The notes beneath the pieces are model-generated. The model was given only the letters and a program-made list of their open reading frames with translations, was not told the origin of the DNA and did not search any database. 64,000 nt of DNA, from assembly GCA_020465985.1 (NCBI GenBank), contig JAANYP010002097.1:42501-106500 (forward strand). The letters run 5' to 3'. The first letter of the stretch is position 1. Every line of letters begins with the position of its first letter. Source of the stretch: Centrapalus pauciflorus (Eukaryota > Streptophyta > Magnoliopsida > Asterales > Asteraceae). The position numbers and the translations under genes were made by a program. Positions 1-13,817 of the stretch are shown here, piece after piece.

Positions 1-1
1 C

Positions 2-770
2 ATGTCAAACAATGCGGTTGTTATCATCTTTGACTCCGAGGATGAATACTAACCCATGAAACAAGGAAGCCAAGGTGACACTGAGATGTACTTTGGATCG
101 GAGACACACCCAGACCCAATCAATGACGAGGTAGAGGACCCGTCAGAACAAGAGGAGGGCAACTGTGGCCCTACAGCACAAATTGCTCCACCGTCACCAC
201 CACGTGTTCCATCCTACACCCTATTCAGAAGCCATCCCAGTGGACCATTGAGAAAGTTCACCCCTAGGAAAGGGTGTGACTGGCACAACGGGAGTCTATC
301 CCGGTACCTGCCTATCTCCAAGCCCGCCGCAGCAGCGACGGGCAAACGTAGGACAGTGGGGATGGATGTCTCACCCTCTCCAAGAGTGGAGAAACGAGGA
401 AGAGACCCCAAGCCAGTTTGAAGTCAAAACACCATCTCCTTCTCAAGTACCGACACTTACCCAGGAACATATGCAACAAACGGTGCCTCTGTTGGTGGCG
501 AGGGCCGCCAAACACGACCTCCAATTTCGACAAATCCACCAGGAGGTCGGTGAGATCTCTACAAGGATTAAGCAGGAGGAAATACAAAAACACCAACATA
601 TATTGGGCCAACCAGAATACCTAGGCGATCCAACAAAACGAAATCAACGAATTGTGACAGTGCCTAGCAGAGCGCGAAGCCCGCGATGTAAAGCTAACCC
701 AACGACTTAACGCTCTCGAGTACGGGGAAACTAGTACCCATCTACCATCCTATTGTATTTCCCTTGGATT
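2..770 (+). pseudogene. Accessory ORF0 upstream of gag, remnant (gypsy element 1)
   Basis: The reading begins MSNNAVVIIFDSEDEY and then meets a stop. It continues through a Pro-rich middle (VPSYTLFRSHPSGP) and, after a frameshift, a charged helical C-terminal part (VPLLVARAAKHDLQFRQ, then an LTQRLNALE-type stretch). The same protein, in the same order, lies upstream of gag in gypsy F at 57130-57892, so I read it as a real element-encoded ORF rather than chance. No known enzymatic domain is visible. The first 16 residues contain a run of V/I followed by D-S-E-D-E, which resembles a SUMO-interaction motif. This copy is broken by a stop near base 50 and a frameshift near 340. The element's 5' LTR lies outside the window. 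Function unknown. Confidence 0.6.
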
Positions 771-960
771 TACTAACTGATGTATCTTTAGGTATGTATG
801 GCTTGAAAACTTTTCAGAAAATTTCCAACGATATCATGTATAAAGATTAGGTATCGAGCACTTTTAATGGAGAAATTATGTTTTAAGTATAACTCTGTGC
901 ATGAGGATATGTAGTATGGCTATCTGCGTAAGAAATTTCAAACCCATAGACTTATCCTCT
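771..960 (+). other. Element 1 spacer, gag missing
   Basis: A short AT-rich stretch joins ORF0 directly to the protease. In the related gypsy F more than 1 kb of gag lies at this point. No gag motif or zinc knuckle is visible, so gag appears to have been deleted from element 1. Confidence 0.5.
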
Positions 961-1275
961 TACCCCATTAGATACCACTAATGCATTATACTATTTGATA
1001 CCGGTGTCGATAAGAGCTTTATATCCACTAAGTTTAGTAAGCAGATAAATGCCATTCATACACCATTAAGTTCCACTTATGCTATTGAGGTTGATGATAG
1101 TAAGACGCTTAAAACAAATAATATAATACAAGGACGCTCATTAGAATTAGTAGCTCGACTCTTTGAAATAGACTTGATGCCCGTCAAACTAAGGAGTTTT
1201 GACGTGGTCATAGGCATGGATTGACTATCGAAAAACCATGGGAAAATAGTGTGCGACAATAACACGGTTCACATA
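961..1275 (+). pseudogene. Retroviral-type aspartic protease remnant, left half (gypsy element 1)
   Basis: The translation around base 990 reads LFDTGVDKSFIST, the D-T-G active site of a Ty3/gypsy protease. It continues to FDVVIGMD, an in-frame TGA where homologues have Trp, and KIVCDNNTVHI. It is interrupted exactly there by element 2 and resumes at 10098 with PLANKKVLTVQGKA, matching the uninterrupted protease of gypsy F. The last five bases (acata) are the left target-site duplication of element 2. Non-functional. Confidence 0.8.
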
Positions 1276-3277
1276 TGTAACATCCTGATATTAAAATTTC
1301 TGTATTTGAGGTTTATTAGTTTAAAATTTGTAATTTAAGTTAAATTGTAGTTTTGATCAAAGTTGGTTGCTATTTTAAGAGCTATGAAGTTTGAGGATTA
1401 ATAATTATTATTATGGAGTATTATGAATTATAAAAGTCAGTGATAATAAAACTAAGCATAAATTAGTATTATATGGAACCAGATAAGTTGAGTGAAATGT
1501 GCAAAAATGATGAAAGTTGAATAAAAAGGCCAAAAAGCCATTCATTCCACATTTACTCTCTCTCTCTACTTTCTCTCTCTAGAATTCTCTCTACCTTCTC
1601 TCTAGATTTTCTCCCAAACCGACCGGCCGATTATCGAGTTCTATACGTCATCGGAAAGATCTCGAGGAGTACTACAACAATCTACTGTTGCATTCGTGAT
1701 TTCGTACGAATTGAGGTAAGAATCGACCCTTTTAGGCTCTTACATTTTCGGTTTTGAAGATATGCATTCGAGTTTATCATTTTTTATGTGATTTAGAGCT
1801 AATTTAGCTTGAGTTTTAACTAGAATATGATAGAGTATGTATAATGGAATCGAAACTAGGTTTAATACGTATCATATTTGTGTTTTTGGACTTAGAAATG
1901 TATGATTTAAGCTGTATATATGAACAAATTCGAGAATGCCAAGAACAAAGTCGAAATGCAAGAACAAACTCGATTTTTGTACTAAATTCGAGTATGTATT
2001 CGAGTTTAACAACATAGGGATTCGAATTTAGTCCCTAAATTCGAGATAGGGGTCGAATTTAACCCTAAAGTCGAGAATGGGGTTCGACTTTAACTCTGGG
2101 GTTCGACTTTAACGCCCCAAATTCGAATTTGATGCATATAAATTGTCCATAATCTCGAATATATTGAATGAAACACATAGGCATCGCATAAAATAACAAA
2201 AGTTACTCAAAGGATTAGGTTCGAACCTGAGATGGGTTCAAACTTAGTTGAGGTTTTAATTTAGCTATGGTTCGAAATGGGATTCGAAATTATCTTGAAT
2301 CCGAAATGGGGATCAAATGTTGTAAAATTTGGTTTTACCGAATTAAACAAGTTATTGACATAATGTGTTGTTACAATTGATTTAACAGGTCCCTTGTGGT
2401 GTTGTTTAACCCCCAGTGGGGTTCTTTGTGATCCGGTTGAAAGCCCGAGGAGAAATAAAATTTGGATAAAGTTAATAACGCACCCACTGTGAGTACCTTT
2501 GATTTTAACATTGATGCATCTGCTTTATGTTTGCATTGTCTGCTGAGGCATGTTGTATCATATTCGTTTGGCACTCTACTAACTTGCGTATATGTATTGA
2601 TGCACATTCATACTTATTGCATGTCCGTTCATTTGTTGTGCATCCTTTTGATGGACCTGCGTGGTCGCATCTGAACTCTGATGTTACTGTGCTATATGTC
2701 CAAGAGTTTGACACCTCTGTGGTCAGGATAGACATAAGTCATCCCCGATGTAATGTCTGCCTCAGATGGTTGGTTTTCTTATGCCGAGTGTCAGCTCGAA
2801 GGAGCTGCGGCTCGGGTTTGCGTACTTTGAGTACCTGTGGAGTATACGGTATGTGTTACCGCGGTTACTCTGGGTGGCATCATAAAGATTTGTAGAATGT
2901 ATAAAATCTTATGGTATTCACTAAGCAATTCGCTTACCCCTTCAGTTGTTATATTTTTACAGGAAAAGGGAAATCCGCTGCAGGACCGTCTAGCTAAGTC
3001 ATAAGTCGAAGTGATTTGAAGTTATCTACTGTTTATCTTGGTAACAAAATTATTGAATGTTGTTGTAATAAATTTGGGATGATTGAATACCTTTGAGTAT
3101 GTAGACTTAGTCATGTAACCTTGTAGCACCGTAGGGTGTTAGACGAACTTGTATTATTTTATTTCGTATTTTATGCTTCCGCACTTAAATTAAGTTATCA
3201 GATCATTATATAACTGTTTGATGGTGATTAATCCTGGGTGAATGGTAAATGGTGGTTAATGTGGCAAGGGTGTCACA
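1276..3277 (+). repeat. 5' LTR of element 2
   Basis: Bounded by TG...CA and repeated at 8090-10092. A TATA-like ataaaaagg at 1521 is followed by a CT-rich stretch (1555-1615). After it come a consensus splice donor at 1715/1716 and a region (1930-2300) dense in TCGA-centred words. If the TATA guess is right, U3 is only about 270 bp and most of this LTR is transcribed leader. Confidence 0.93.
1521..1529 (+). promoter_or_regulatory. Putative TATA-like box, element 2 LTR
   Basis: The sequence ataaaaagg lies just upstream of the CT-rich leader and about 195 nt before the donor. That spacing matches elements 3 and 4, whose TATA boxes are clearer. Weak match taken alone. Confidence 0.4.
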
Positions 3278-3493
3278 GCGAATGATATCAGAGCAGTAGT
3301 TTGAGATTCAAGTGTCCATGAGGTCTTGGTCTCAATCATTAAGTGACGATATGTAGTGATTTTAAGTAATGATCTGAACTAAGATAGGTTACGATCTAGT
3401 AATCATAGGAGATTGACAATTATACGGGACAATTGGGTGGTGTCTTTAAACAAATGACATGTTACTAAACAAGTTATATGTTTTATATTTCAG
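1716..3493 (+). other. Putative 5' leader intron of element 2
   Basis: The donor TTGAG|GTAAGAATCG is a near-consensus plant 5' splice site inside the LTR. The acceptor TTTTATATTTCAG|AAC lies 3 nt before the gag ATG at 3497. The 1778-nt interval contains the rest of the LTR and the primer-binding site. Elements 3 and 4 place a donor and acceptor at matching positions. Splicing is inferred, not shown. Confidence 0.55.
3283..3294 (+). promoter_or_regulatory. Primer-binding site (tRNA-iMet), element 2
   Basis: The sequence tgatatcagagc follows the 5' LTR by 5 nt. It differs by one base from the tggtatcagagc complementary to the 3' end of plant initiator tRNA-Met. Confidence 0.8.
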
Positions 3494-3496
3494 AAC

Positions 3497-6400
3497 ATGT
3501 CTGGAGGAGGAATGACACCAGAAGAGACGAGAGAAATGATGCTAGCCATGATGGCTGAGCAAAATCGGATGATTCAAGACCAGTTTCGGGCTCGAGATGA
3601 GGCCGAAGCTAAGCGAAGAGAAGATAAGAGGAAGAATAAGGAAAAGGAGGGGGGAAACAATGACGAGCAAGATGACAACACTGGGTCATCTAACAAGCCC
3701 AGAGGTTGTCGGTTTAAAGATTTCAAGGGAAATGGAGCAGTTGAATTTACTGGGTTGGGTGATGTTGTTACTGCATTAGAGTGGATAACAGCTACAGAAA
3801 GGACTTTCCGAATCAGCGATTGTGTTGAGAAGGATATGGTCCGGTTCGCTACTGCCATGTCCACCAAAGACGGAATAATGTGGTGGAATTCAATGATGAA
3901 TGCATTAACAATGGAGAAGGTTGCTGTAATGACATGGGCTGAGTTTACTGAAATTTTCACTCAGCAATATTGTCCGGGCGATGAGCGCCGAAGATTGGAG
4001 GCTAAGTTCATGACACTGATTCAGGGGACTAAGTCTGTGTCCCAGTACGCGGTAGAGTTCACGAGGCTGAGTTTGTTCGCGCCTCATCAGGTGGATACTG
4101 AGGAAAGAAAAGTGACCAGGTTTGAGGCTGGTCATGATCTGGAAATTCGAAGGGTAATGAGCAATGTACGCTACCCCACCTTTGCTGGTCTACTGGAAGC
4201 CGCCAGGAATGTGGAACAGATCCTGGGTATGTCAGGGCACGTAATGGGGTCTGCTGCTGCTTCAGCTAACCCAACACAACCTTTACCACCGAAACGTCAA
4301 CGCGACGGAGGCTACTCGGGTTCTTCACGATCATCCCAATATTCACTGCAACAGTCTTTCCGTCGACAGTCTAGTTCTTCTGGTCGTGCTCGAGCGTACT
4401 CTATCAACACTGAGCCACAGTACTGCAACAAATGTCATTTAGAACATTTCGGCAAGTGCACCAACGGACGTGCATGTTTTTGTTGTGGAGAGTTGGGTCA
4501 CTATCAGAATGAGTGCCCACGGAGATCGGATGCCTGCCATAAATGTGGTGTATGGGGGCACTATAGTAGAAACTGCCGAAAGAACGCTCCAGCAGCTGCT
4601 GCTCCATCGTCGACTTGATCGTCTGGAGGATCTAGTGGTGGTTCAGTAAACCGCCGGAACCAGCCACAAAGGGCACCAGCACGTGCATTCCAGATTACCG
4701 CAGAGGAGGCCAGAGAAAACCCGGAGGTGGTTACGGGTACGTTTATAGTTAACTCTTTACCTGCACGAGTGCTATTTGATTCTGGTGCCAACCGCTCGTT
4801 TGTATCTACTATGTTTGCACAACAACTTGCCATGCCTTTGTCTAAATTATCTGCCATACTTGACATAGAAACTGCTAGTAACACTCTAGTCAAGGTAGAC
4901 CACGTATACCGTAACTGCACGTTAGTAATTGAAGATGTAGTCTTCAATTTGGACCTGATTCCAGTTGAGTTTAGTGAATTTGACGTGATTGTCGGGATGG
5001 ATTGGTTAATTGAGAATGAAGCTCACATAGTTTGTAAGAAGCGGATGATAAAAATAACTACTCCGGAGGGGCGTGAGATTTGTATTTACGGGGATAGGAG
5101 AAGTGGGGATCTGTGTCTGTTGACCATTGCAAAAGCTCGAAAGCTTGTTGCAAAGCGGTGTGACGCCTACCTGGCATATGCTATTGATGCCAAGGCTGAG
5201 AAGAGTACTTTGGCCGATGTGCCTGTTGTTTCACAATTCCCGGATGTGTTTCCGGAAGACTTGTCTGGCGTACTGCCTGAGAGACAAGTGGAATTTAGAA
5301 TTGATCTGATCCCTGGAGCTGCACCGGTAGCTCGTTCTCCTTATCGCCTTGCCCCAACCGAGATGAAAGAAATGATGACACAGCTTCAAGATTTGTTGGA
5401 CAAAGGCTTCATTCGATCGAGTTCATCGTCGTGGGGAGGCCCTGTTTTGTTTGTGAAAAAGAAGGATGGCACAATGCGAATGTGCATTGATTACCGAGAG
5501 TTGAATAAGTTGACTATTAAGAACAAGTATTCGTTGCCGAGGATAGACGATTTGTTCGATCAATTACATGGGGCTAGTATATTTTCTAAGATTGATCTGA
5601 GGTCAGGATATCATCAATTAAAGGTTCGAGAGGAGGATGTGCCAAAGACAGCCTTCAGGAGTCGGTATGGTCACTACGAGTTTTTGGTAATGCCTTTTGG
5701 GCTAACCAACGCCCCGGCAGTGTTTATGGATCTAATTAATAGAGTATGTAGAACGATGTTGGATAAATCGGTAATTGTGTTTATTGATGACATATTGGTG
5801 TATTCTAAGACTGAAGCTGAGCATGCTGAACATCTAAGGGAATTATTAGAATTGTTGAGAAAAGAAAAGTTGTATGCCAAGTTCTCAAAGTGTTAGTTTT
5901 GGCTACAACAGATTCAGTTTTTGGGGCATGTGATTTCAGGGGCTGGGATTTCTGTGGATCCAGCCAAAGTTGAAGCAATAAAGAACAGGGAGCCGCCTCG
6001 ATCAGCTACCGAAGTTAGAAGTTTTCTTGGGCTGGCAGGGTATTATCAGAGATTTATTAAGGATTTCTCAAAGATTGCAGTTCCCTTGACTGCATTAACA
6101 AAGAAGAATGTACCTTTTGTTTGGGTAACCGTGCAACAAGAGGCATTTGAGGTTCTGAAGAAGGCATTAAGTGAGGCGCCGATATTTGCCTTACCTGAGG
6201 GCAATGATGATTTTGTGGTGTATACGGATGCCTCGAGACTGGGGTTAGGCGCTGTACTGATGCAGCGTGGAAAGGTTATAGCATATGCTTCAAGACAGTT
6301 GAAGCAGCATGAGAAGAATTATTCAACTCAAGATCTTGAGTTGACTGCTGTAACTTTTGCTTTAAAGTTATGGAGACATTATCTGTACGGAACTAAATAT

Positions 6401-8050
6401 CAACTCTACACGGACCATAAGAGCTTAAAATACATTTTCAGTCAGAACGAACTTAATATGAGACAACGTAGGTCTATGGAGCTTATTAAAGACTACGATT
6501 GTGAGATACTGTACCATCCTGGTAAGGCTAATGTGGTAGCCGATGCTTTGAGCCGCAAAGCATATTCTAAGGATTGTTTTTATATGCTGACGTCCACGAT
6601 GTTAACCTCCACTATTTTTGACGATGTAAAAGCCGCTCAGGAGGAAGCTTTGAAGGAGGAAAATGTTGTTGCTGAGGATATTAGGATACAACTTAAGAAT
6701 ATGGAAATGAGCGAGTCGGGAGTGAAAGGAATATATGGGAGGATCTGGGTACCAAAATTTGGTGGTATGAGAAAAGTGATAATAGAAGAAGCTCATCAAT
6801 CGAAATTATCTGTACATCCCGGGAGCACAAATATGTACAACGAACTTAAAGCGAATTTTTGGTGGCCCGGATTAAAGAAAGATATCGGCCAGTACGTGGT
6901 GAGATGCAGGACTTGCCGGCTTGTGAAAGCCGAACATCAGCAACCGTATGGCAGTCTGCAACCGCTTCCCATTCCGGAATGGAAGTGGGAACACATAACG
7001 ATGGACTTTGTCACTAAATTGCCGAAAACTAGGCGTCAACACGATGCTGTTTGGGTGATAGTTGATAGGTTAACTAAATCGACACACTTTATAACGATTC
7101 GTGAAAATTATTCATTGGAGAAGTTAGCTCAGATTTATATGGACGAGATCGTTTCTAGGCATGGAGTACCTAAGTCCATTGTATCAGATCGGGACAGCCG
7201 ATTTACTTCCAACTTTTGGTCGACATTACAAGAAGGGTTGGGAACGAGAATAGCAATGAGTTCAGCTTATCGTCCGCAAACTGATGGTCAGAGTGAGCGG
7301 ACCATCCTTACCTTTGAAGATATGATGAGGTCGTGTGTATTGGACCTTGGTGGTAATTGGGACGATCATTTACCACTGATAGAGTTCTCGTACAACAACA
7401 GCTATCATGCAACGATCAAGAAGGCGCCGTTTGAGGCTCTATATGGGAGAAGATGTAGAACTCCCACGTGTTGGAGAGAAACCGGTGAAACACCAATTGC
7501 TGGGCCGGCCTTGCTTCAAGAAACAAACGAAAAGATACAGTTGATTAGACAGAACATGAAGGCGGCCCAGGATCGTCAGAAAAGTTATTACGATAAAAGA
7601 CACAAGCCAATCAGTTTTGAGGTAAATGATTGGGTGTATCTGAAAGTATCACCTATGAGAGGTGTTACTCGTTTTGTGAAGAGAGGAAAGTTGGCTCCGA
7701 GATTCGTCGGACCATTAAGAGTTGTTGAAAAAGTTGGAAACCAGTCTTATCGTTTAGAGTTGCCTGAAGGGATGTCGGGCATACACCCGGTGTTTCATGT
7801 TGGGAATCTGAGGAAGTCTTTTACTGCTAACAATGAAGATTGGACTGACCGCACTGAGCTGCAAGTTGATGAAAGGCTCCGATATGTTGAAGAACCAGAG
7901 TGTGTTTTAGACACAAAGATGAAAAAGCTAAGGAGCAAGGTGATCGAAATGGTGCTTGTGCGTTGGAAGCATCATAAGGGAGCGAATCATAAATGGGAGA
8001 CTAAGTCGGAAATGATGAAGAAGTATCCCCAATTATTTGAACCCAAGTAA
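3497..8050 (+). pseudogene. gag-pol: Gag-pol polyprotein of element 2, two nonsense mutations
   Basis: This is one continuous frame of 1517 codons apart from TGA at codon 374 and TAG at codon 800. Order: retrotransposon Gag domain; two intact CCHC knuckles (CFCCGELGHYQNEC and CHKCGVWGHYSRNC); protease LFDSGANRSF (Asp 428); reverse transcriptase with FIDD at 762-765; RNase H with Asp 911; integrase D1170, D1231, E1267 (35 residues between the last two); chromodomain-like end. The TGA lies in a Ser/Gly linker between Gag and protease. The TAG replaces Glu in the KCEFWL motif after the RT palm. Every catalytic residue I checked is present, so decay is limited to these two points. It probably cannot act autonomously unless they are read through. 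Confidence 0.93.
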
Positions 8051-8067
8051 AACTTCGAGGACGAAGT

Positions 8068-8089
8068 TTGAGCGTGGTGGAGCCCATGC
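8068..8089 (+). promoter_or_regulatory. Polypurine-tract region, element 2
   Basis: The stretch ttgagcgtggtggagcccat directly precedes the 3' LTR. Element 3 has a near-identical ggtggagcccat in the same place, which supports it as the plus-strand priming region although the purine run is short. Confidence 0.5.
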
Positions 8090-10092
8090 TGTAACATCCT
8101 GTTATTAAAATTTCTGTATTTGAGGTTTATTAGTTTAAAATTTGTAATTTAAGTTAAATTGTATTTTTGATCAAAGTTGGTTGCTATTTTAAGAGCTATG
8201 AAGTTTGAGGATTAATAATTATTATTATGGAGTATTATGAATTTTAAAAGTTAGTGATGATAAAACTAAGCATAAATTAGTATTATATGGAACCAGATAA
8301 GTTGAGGAGTGAAATGTGCAAAAATGATGAAAATTGAATAAAAAGGCCAAAAAGCCATTCATTCCAAATTTACTCTCTCTCTACTTTCTCTCTCTAGAAT
8401 TCTCTCTACCTTCTCTCTAGATTTTCTCCCAAACCGACCGGCCGATTATCAAGTTCTATACGTCATCGGAAAGATCTCGAGGAGTACTACAACAATCTAC
8501 GGTTGCATTCATGATTTCGTACAAATTGAGGTAAGAATCGACCCTTTTAGGCTCTTACATTTTCGGTTTTGAAGATATGCATTCGAGTTTATCATTTTTA
8601 TGTGATTTAGAGCTAATTTAGCTTGAGTTTTAACTAGAATATGATAGAGTATGTATAATGGAATCGGAACTAGGCTTAATACGTATCATATTTGTGTTTT
8701 TGGACTTAGAAATGTATGATTTAAGCTGTATATATGAACAAATTCGAGAATGCCAAGAACAAAGTCGAAATGCAAGAACAAACTCGATTTTTGTACTAAA
8801 TTCGAGTATGTATTCGAGTTTAACAACATAGGGATTCGAATTTAGTCCCTAAATTCGAGATAGGGGTCGACTTTAACCCTAAAGTTGATAATGGGGTTCG
8901 ACTTTAACCCTGGGGTTCGACTTTAACGCCCCAAATTCGAATTTGATGCATATAAATTGTCCACAATCTCGAATATATTGAATGAAACACATAGGCATCG
9001 CATAAAATAACAAAAGTTACTCAAAGGATTAGGTTCGAACCTGAGATGGGTTCAAACTTAGTTGAGGTTTGAATTTAGCTATGGCTCGAAATGGGATTCG
9101 AAATTATCTTGAATCCGAAATGGGGATCAAATGTTGTAAAATTTGGTTTTACCGAATTAAACAAGTTATTGACATAATGTGTTGTTACAACTGATTTAAA
9201 AGGTCCCTTGTGGTGTTGTTTAACCCATAGTGGGGTACTTTGAGATCTGGTTGAAAGCCCGAGGAGAAATAAAATTTGGATAAAGTTAATAACGCACCCA
9301 CTGTGAGTACCTTTGATTTTAACATTGCTGCATCTGCTTTATGTTTGCATTGCCTACTGAGGCATGTTGTATCATATTCGTTTGGCACTCTACTAACTTG
9401 CGTATATGTATTGATGCACATTCATACTTGTTGCATGTTCGTTCTTTTGTTGTGCATCCTTTTGATGGACCTGCGTGGTCGCATCTGAACTCTGATGTTA
9501 CTGTGCTATATGACCAAGAGTTTGACACCTCTGTGGTCAGGATAGACAGTAAGTCATCCCCGATGTAATGTCTGCCTCAGATGGTTGGTTTTCTTATGCC
9601 AAGTGTCAGCTCGAAGGAGCTGCGGCTCGGGTTTGCGTACTTTGAGTACGTGTGGAGTATACGGTATGTGTTACCGCGGTTACTCTGGGTGGCATCATAA
9701 AGATTTGTAGAATGTATAAAATCTTATGGTTTTCACTAAGCAATTCGCATACCCCTTCAGTTGTTATAGTTTTACAGGAAAAGGGAAATCCGCTGCAGGA
9801 CCGTCTAGCTAAGTCATCAGTCGAAGTGATTTGAAGTTATCTACTGTTTATCTTGGTAACAAAATTATGGAATGTTATTGTAATAAATTTGGGATGATTG
9901 AATACCTTTGAGTATGTAGACTTAGTCATGTAACCTTGTAGCACCGTAGGGTGTTAGACGAACTTGTATTATTTTATTTCGTATTTTATGCTTCCGCACT
10001 TAAATTAAGTTATCAGATCATTATATAACTGTTTGATGGTGATTAATCCTGGGTGAATGGTAAATGGTGGTTAATGTGGCAAGGGTGTCACA
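8090..10092 (+). repeat. 3' LTR of element 2
   Basis: Near-identical partner of 1276-3277, with matching termini and the same internal donor-like GAG|GTAAGAATCG at 8530/8531. It is followed at once by the duplicated target acata. Confidence 0.93.
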
Positions 10093-10097
10093 ACATA

Positions 10098-13068
10098 CCC
10101 TTAGCCAATAAGAAGGTCCTTACTGTCCAAGGCAAAGCAAGAAATACCAAAGTATGCATCATCTTCAGCATTAGGACCCTGAAGTGTCTATGAAACGGTT
10201 GTCAGGTAATCCAAGTCCACATGGAAGGAGTCGAAGGAGAAGCGGCTCGAAGATATTCCTATTGTTTGTGATTAACCCAAACTTTTTCCAGAACACTAAC
10301 CTGGACTCCCACCATCGAGGAAAGTCGAATTCCAAATCGACCTAGTGTCAGGTGTTGCACTAGTGGCTCGAGCACCATACCGAATAGCCCCATCAGTAAT
10401 GTAGGAATTGTCCAATCAGCTGCAGGAGCTCTTAGATAAAGGGTTTATCAAACTGAGTTCCTCACTTTGGGGAGCTCCAGTTTTGTTCGTAAAGAAGGAT
10501 TGAACCTTCAGAATGTGTATCGATTACCGGGAGCTAAATAAGTTAAAAGACCCGGTAATCACTCCCAAGGATCGATGACTTGTTTGACAAACTCCAAGGA
10601 TCAAGGCTCTATTTGAAGATCGACTTGTAATCTGGTTACCGTCAGGTTAGAGTTTGCAAGGAAGATATTCCGATGACAACCTTCAGAAATTCCAAGTAAT
10701 GTCGTTTGGATTAACCAATGCACCAGCAGTATTCATGGACCTCATGATTCGGGTGTGCAAGCCTTATTTAGACAAATTCGTGTTTGTCTTCATTAATGAT
10801 ATCTTAATCTACTCACGAAACAAGGAGGAGCACGAGCAACATTTAAGACTGATTCTAGAGTTATTGGAGAACGAAAAACTGTATGCCAAGCTTTTTAAGT
10901 TTCACTTTTGGCTAAGAGAGGTGAAATTCCTTAGTCACGTGATAAATAGTAAAGGAATCCAAGTCAACCCTGCAAGGGTCGAGGCCATCAAGGATTGGTC
11001 AACTCCTAGAACCCCATAGAGATACGTCAGTCCTTACGACTTGCCGCTTATTATAGGCGATTATCAAAAATTTCTCAAAGATCACCGGATCTCTAATAAA
11101 ATTGACCCGAAAAGACATTAAGTATGATTGGGGCGAGGATCAGGGGACATCACTTCAGTTATTAAAGCACAAACTGTGCAGCGCGCCAATTTCGTCCTTA
11201 CCCGAGGGAAGCGAGAAATTTATAGCTTACGGTGACACTTCACACAATGGGTTGGGATGTGTGTTGATGTAGGAAGATGAGGTCATAGCTTATGCTTCAC
11301 GGCAACTTAAGGTTCACGAGGTGAATTACACAATGCATTATTTAAATCTGGGAGCAGTAGTCTTTATCTTTAAGACTTGGAGACATTAGTTGTACGGTAC
11401 GAAGTGTACTGTATTCACGGACCATAAGAGCCTCCAACACATCTTGAACCAAAAAGAGTTGAATATGAGGTAGCGTCGTTATGGAGATATTAAGTGATTA
11501 CAACTGTGAAACTCGTTATCACCCAGGGAAAGCTAACGTGGTTGCAGACGCCCAGAGCCGAAAGGAACGAGCTAAGCCATTAAAAGTACGAGCCCTAGTT
11601 ATGACCATTCAACCAAACCTTCCTTCCTTAGTTCATGATGCACAAGTAGAAGCTGTTAAGGAGGAAAATATGAAAAATGAAGCCCTGCACGGAATGGATA
11701 AATAGTTTGGGATAAGGGCTAATGAAAATCGATACTTCATGAATAGAGTCTGGTTAACCTGTTTTGGTGGAGTAAGAAAGTTGTTTATGGATGAAGGACA
11801 CAAATCAAGATATGTTGTTGAACCCGGATCCGATAAAATGTATCATGACCTCAAGGAGCTATACTGGTGGCCTAACATGAAGGCTGATGTTGCCACATAT
11901 GTCAGCAATGCTTAACATGCTCCAAAGTTAAGGCAGAACATCATAAAACATCTAGGATATTGCAACAACCAGAGATTTCCCAATGAAAGTGGGAACAGAC
12001 AACCATGGACTTCATAACGAAACTGTCGAAGACATCCAGTGGGTACGATACCATTTGGGTAATAGTCAACCGCCTAACAAAATCTGCGCATTCCTACCAA
12101 TCAAGGAGACCAACGGGATGAAGAAGCTAGCCTAAATGTACCTCAAGGAAGTCGTCTCCAGACACGGAGTGCCTGTCTCAATCATTTCGGATAGGGATAG
12201 CAGGTTTACATCTAGATTTTGGCAATCGTTACAGCAAGCTTTAGGTACAAACTTGGACTTGAGTACAACATATCAGCCTCAGACCGATGGTCAGAGTGCA
12301 AGAACGATCCAAACCCTAGACCATATGTTAAGAGCCTGTGTGATCGATTTTAGGAAGTGTGGGGATACTCAATTGCCCTTAGTCGAATTATCGTACAACA
12401 ACAGCTATCACACAAGTCAGGTTGCTCCATTTGAGGCACTGTACGGACAAAGGTGTCGATCACCCCTTTGCTGGGCCGAAATCGAGGATAATGAAGTCAT
12501 TGGCCCAGAAATCATGCTTGAGACCACCGAAAAGATAGTACAGATACGGAACCGACTAAACGTTGCCCACAATCGTCAGAAACGTTATGCGGGCATAAGG
12601 AGAAAATCCATTGAGTTCCAAGTGAGAGAAAGAGTACTGATGAAGGTCTCGCCTTTGAAAGGCGTAATCCGTTTTGGAAAACGAGGAAAACTCAATCCTC
12701 GTTATATCGGACCATTCAAGATTTCAAAAAGAATTGGCCCGGTAGCCTACCGACTCGATCTGCCCCCAGAGCTAAGTAATGTACATAATACCTTCCACGT
12801 GTCCAACCTAAAGAAATGCTTGTCTGACGGAACACTCGTCATACCCATGGACGAACTGGAGCTAGATAATAAGTTAAACTTCATTGAATAAGCTGTAGAA
12901 ATTATGGACCGAGAAGTCAAGAAACTAAAGCACAACAAAATTCTGATAATAAAAGTCAGATGGAACTCTAAGCGAGATCCTGAGTTTACATGGGTACGTG
13001 AAGACCAGTTTCGCGAAAATTACTCTAAGTTATTCTCAAAGGCTCAATCAGTGGAGAATGCGAGCTAA
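10098..13068 (+). pseudogene. Pol remnant, right half (gypsy element 1)
   Basis: Continues the protease broken at 1275, then a heavily mutated reverse transcriptase (SFGLTNAPAVFMDL and VFINDIL near 10695-10805). Next are RNase H, the YHPGKANVVADA segment, and an integrase with SIISDRDSRFTSRFW and TDGQSARTIQTL. The end reads KVRWNSKRDPEFTW, a chromodomain-like C-terminus. Many stops and frameshifts interrupt it. The best preserved stretch is the integrase at 12136-12891. Non-functional and much older than element 2. It belongs to the same family as gypsy F. Confidence 0.88.
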
Positions 13069-13092
13069 TTTTGGGATGAAATTTCCTTAACA

Positions 13093-13101
13093 GGGAGAGA
13101 A
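13093..13101 (+). promoter_or_regulatory. Polypurine tract, element 1
   Basis: The purine run gggagagaa lies immediately before the TG that starts the 3' LTR. Confidence 0.7.

Positions 13102-13817
<716 letters not shown>

Larger units (their letters stand above)
1276..10092 (+). mobile_element. Element 2: complete Ty3/gypsy (Tekay-type chromovirus) retrotransposon
   Basis: Two LTRs of about 2.0 kb start TGTAACATCC and end GTGTCACA. The element is flanked by the 5-bp duplication acata (1271-1275 and 10093-10097). It carries a tRNA-iMet primer-binding site, a gag-pol reading frame with two nonsense codons, and a purine-rich tract before the 3' LTR. It inserted into the protease of element 1. 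The LTRs differ by a few dozen substitutions and small indels by eye (about 1-2%), so the insertion is fairly recent. The C-terminal chromodomain-like segment places it in the chromovirus branch. Confidence 0.95.

Noticed and set aside
2371..2895. Protein-coding gene suggested by ORFs at 2371-2895, repeated near 9185-9568
   Set aside because: Both are inside the LTRs of element 2. They reappear because the LTR is duplicated, and they have no coding features.
4616..4618. Readthrough stop between gag and pol in element 2
   Set aside because: Position is suggestive, but elements 4 and F have no conserved stop there, and a second stop lies in the RT. No readthrough context was recognised.
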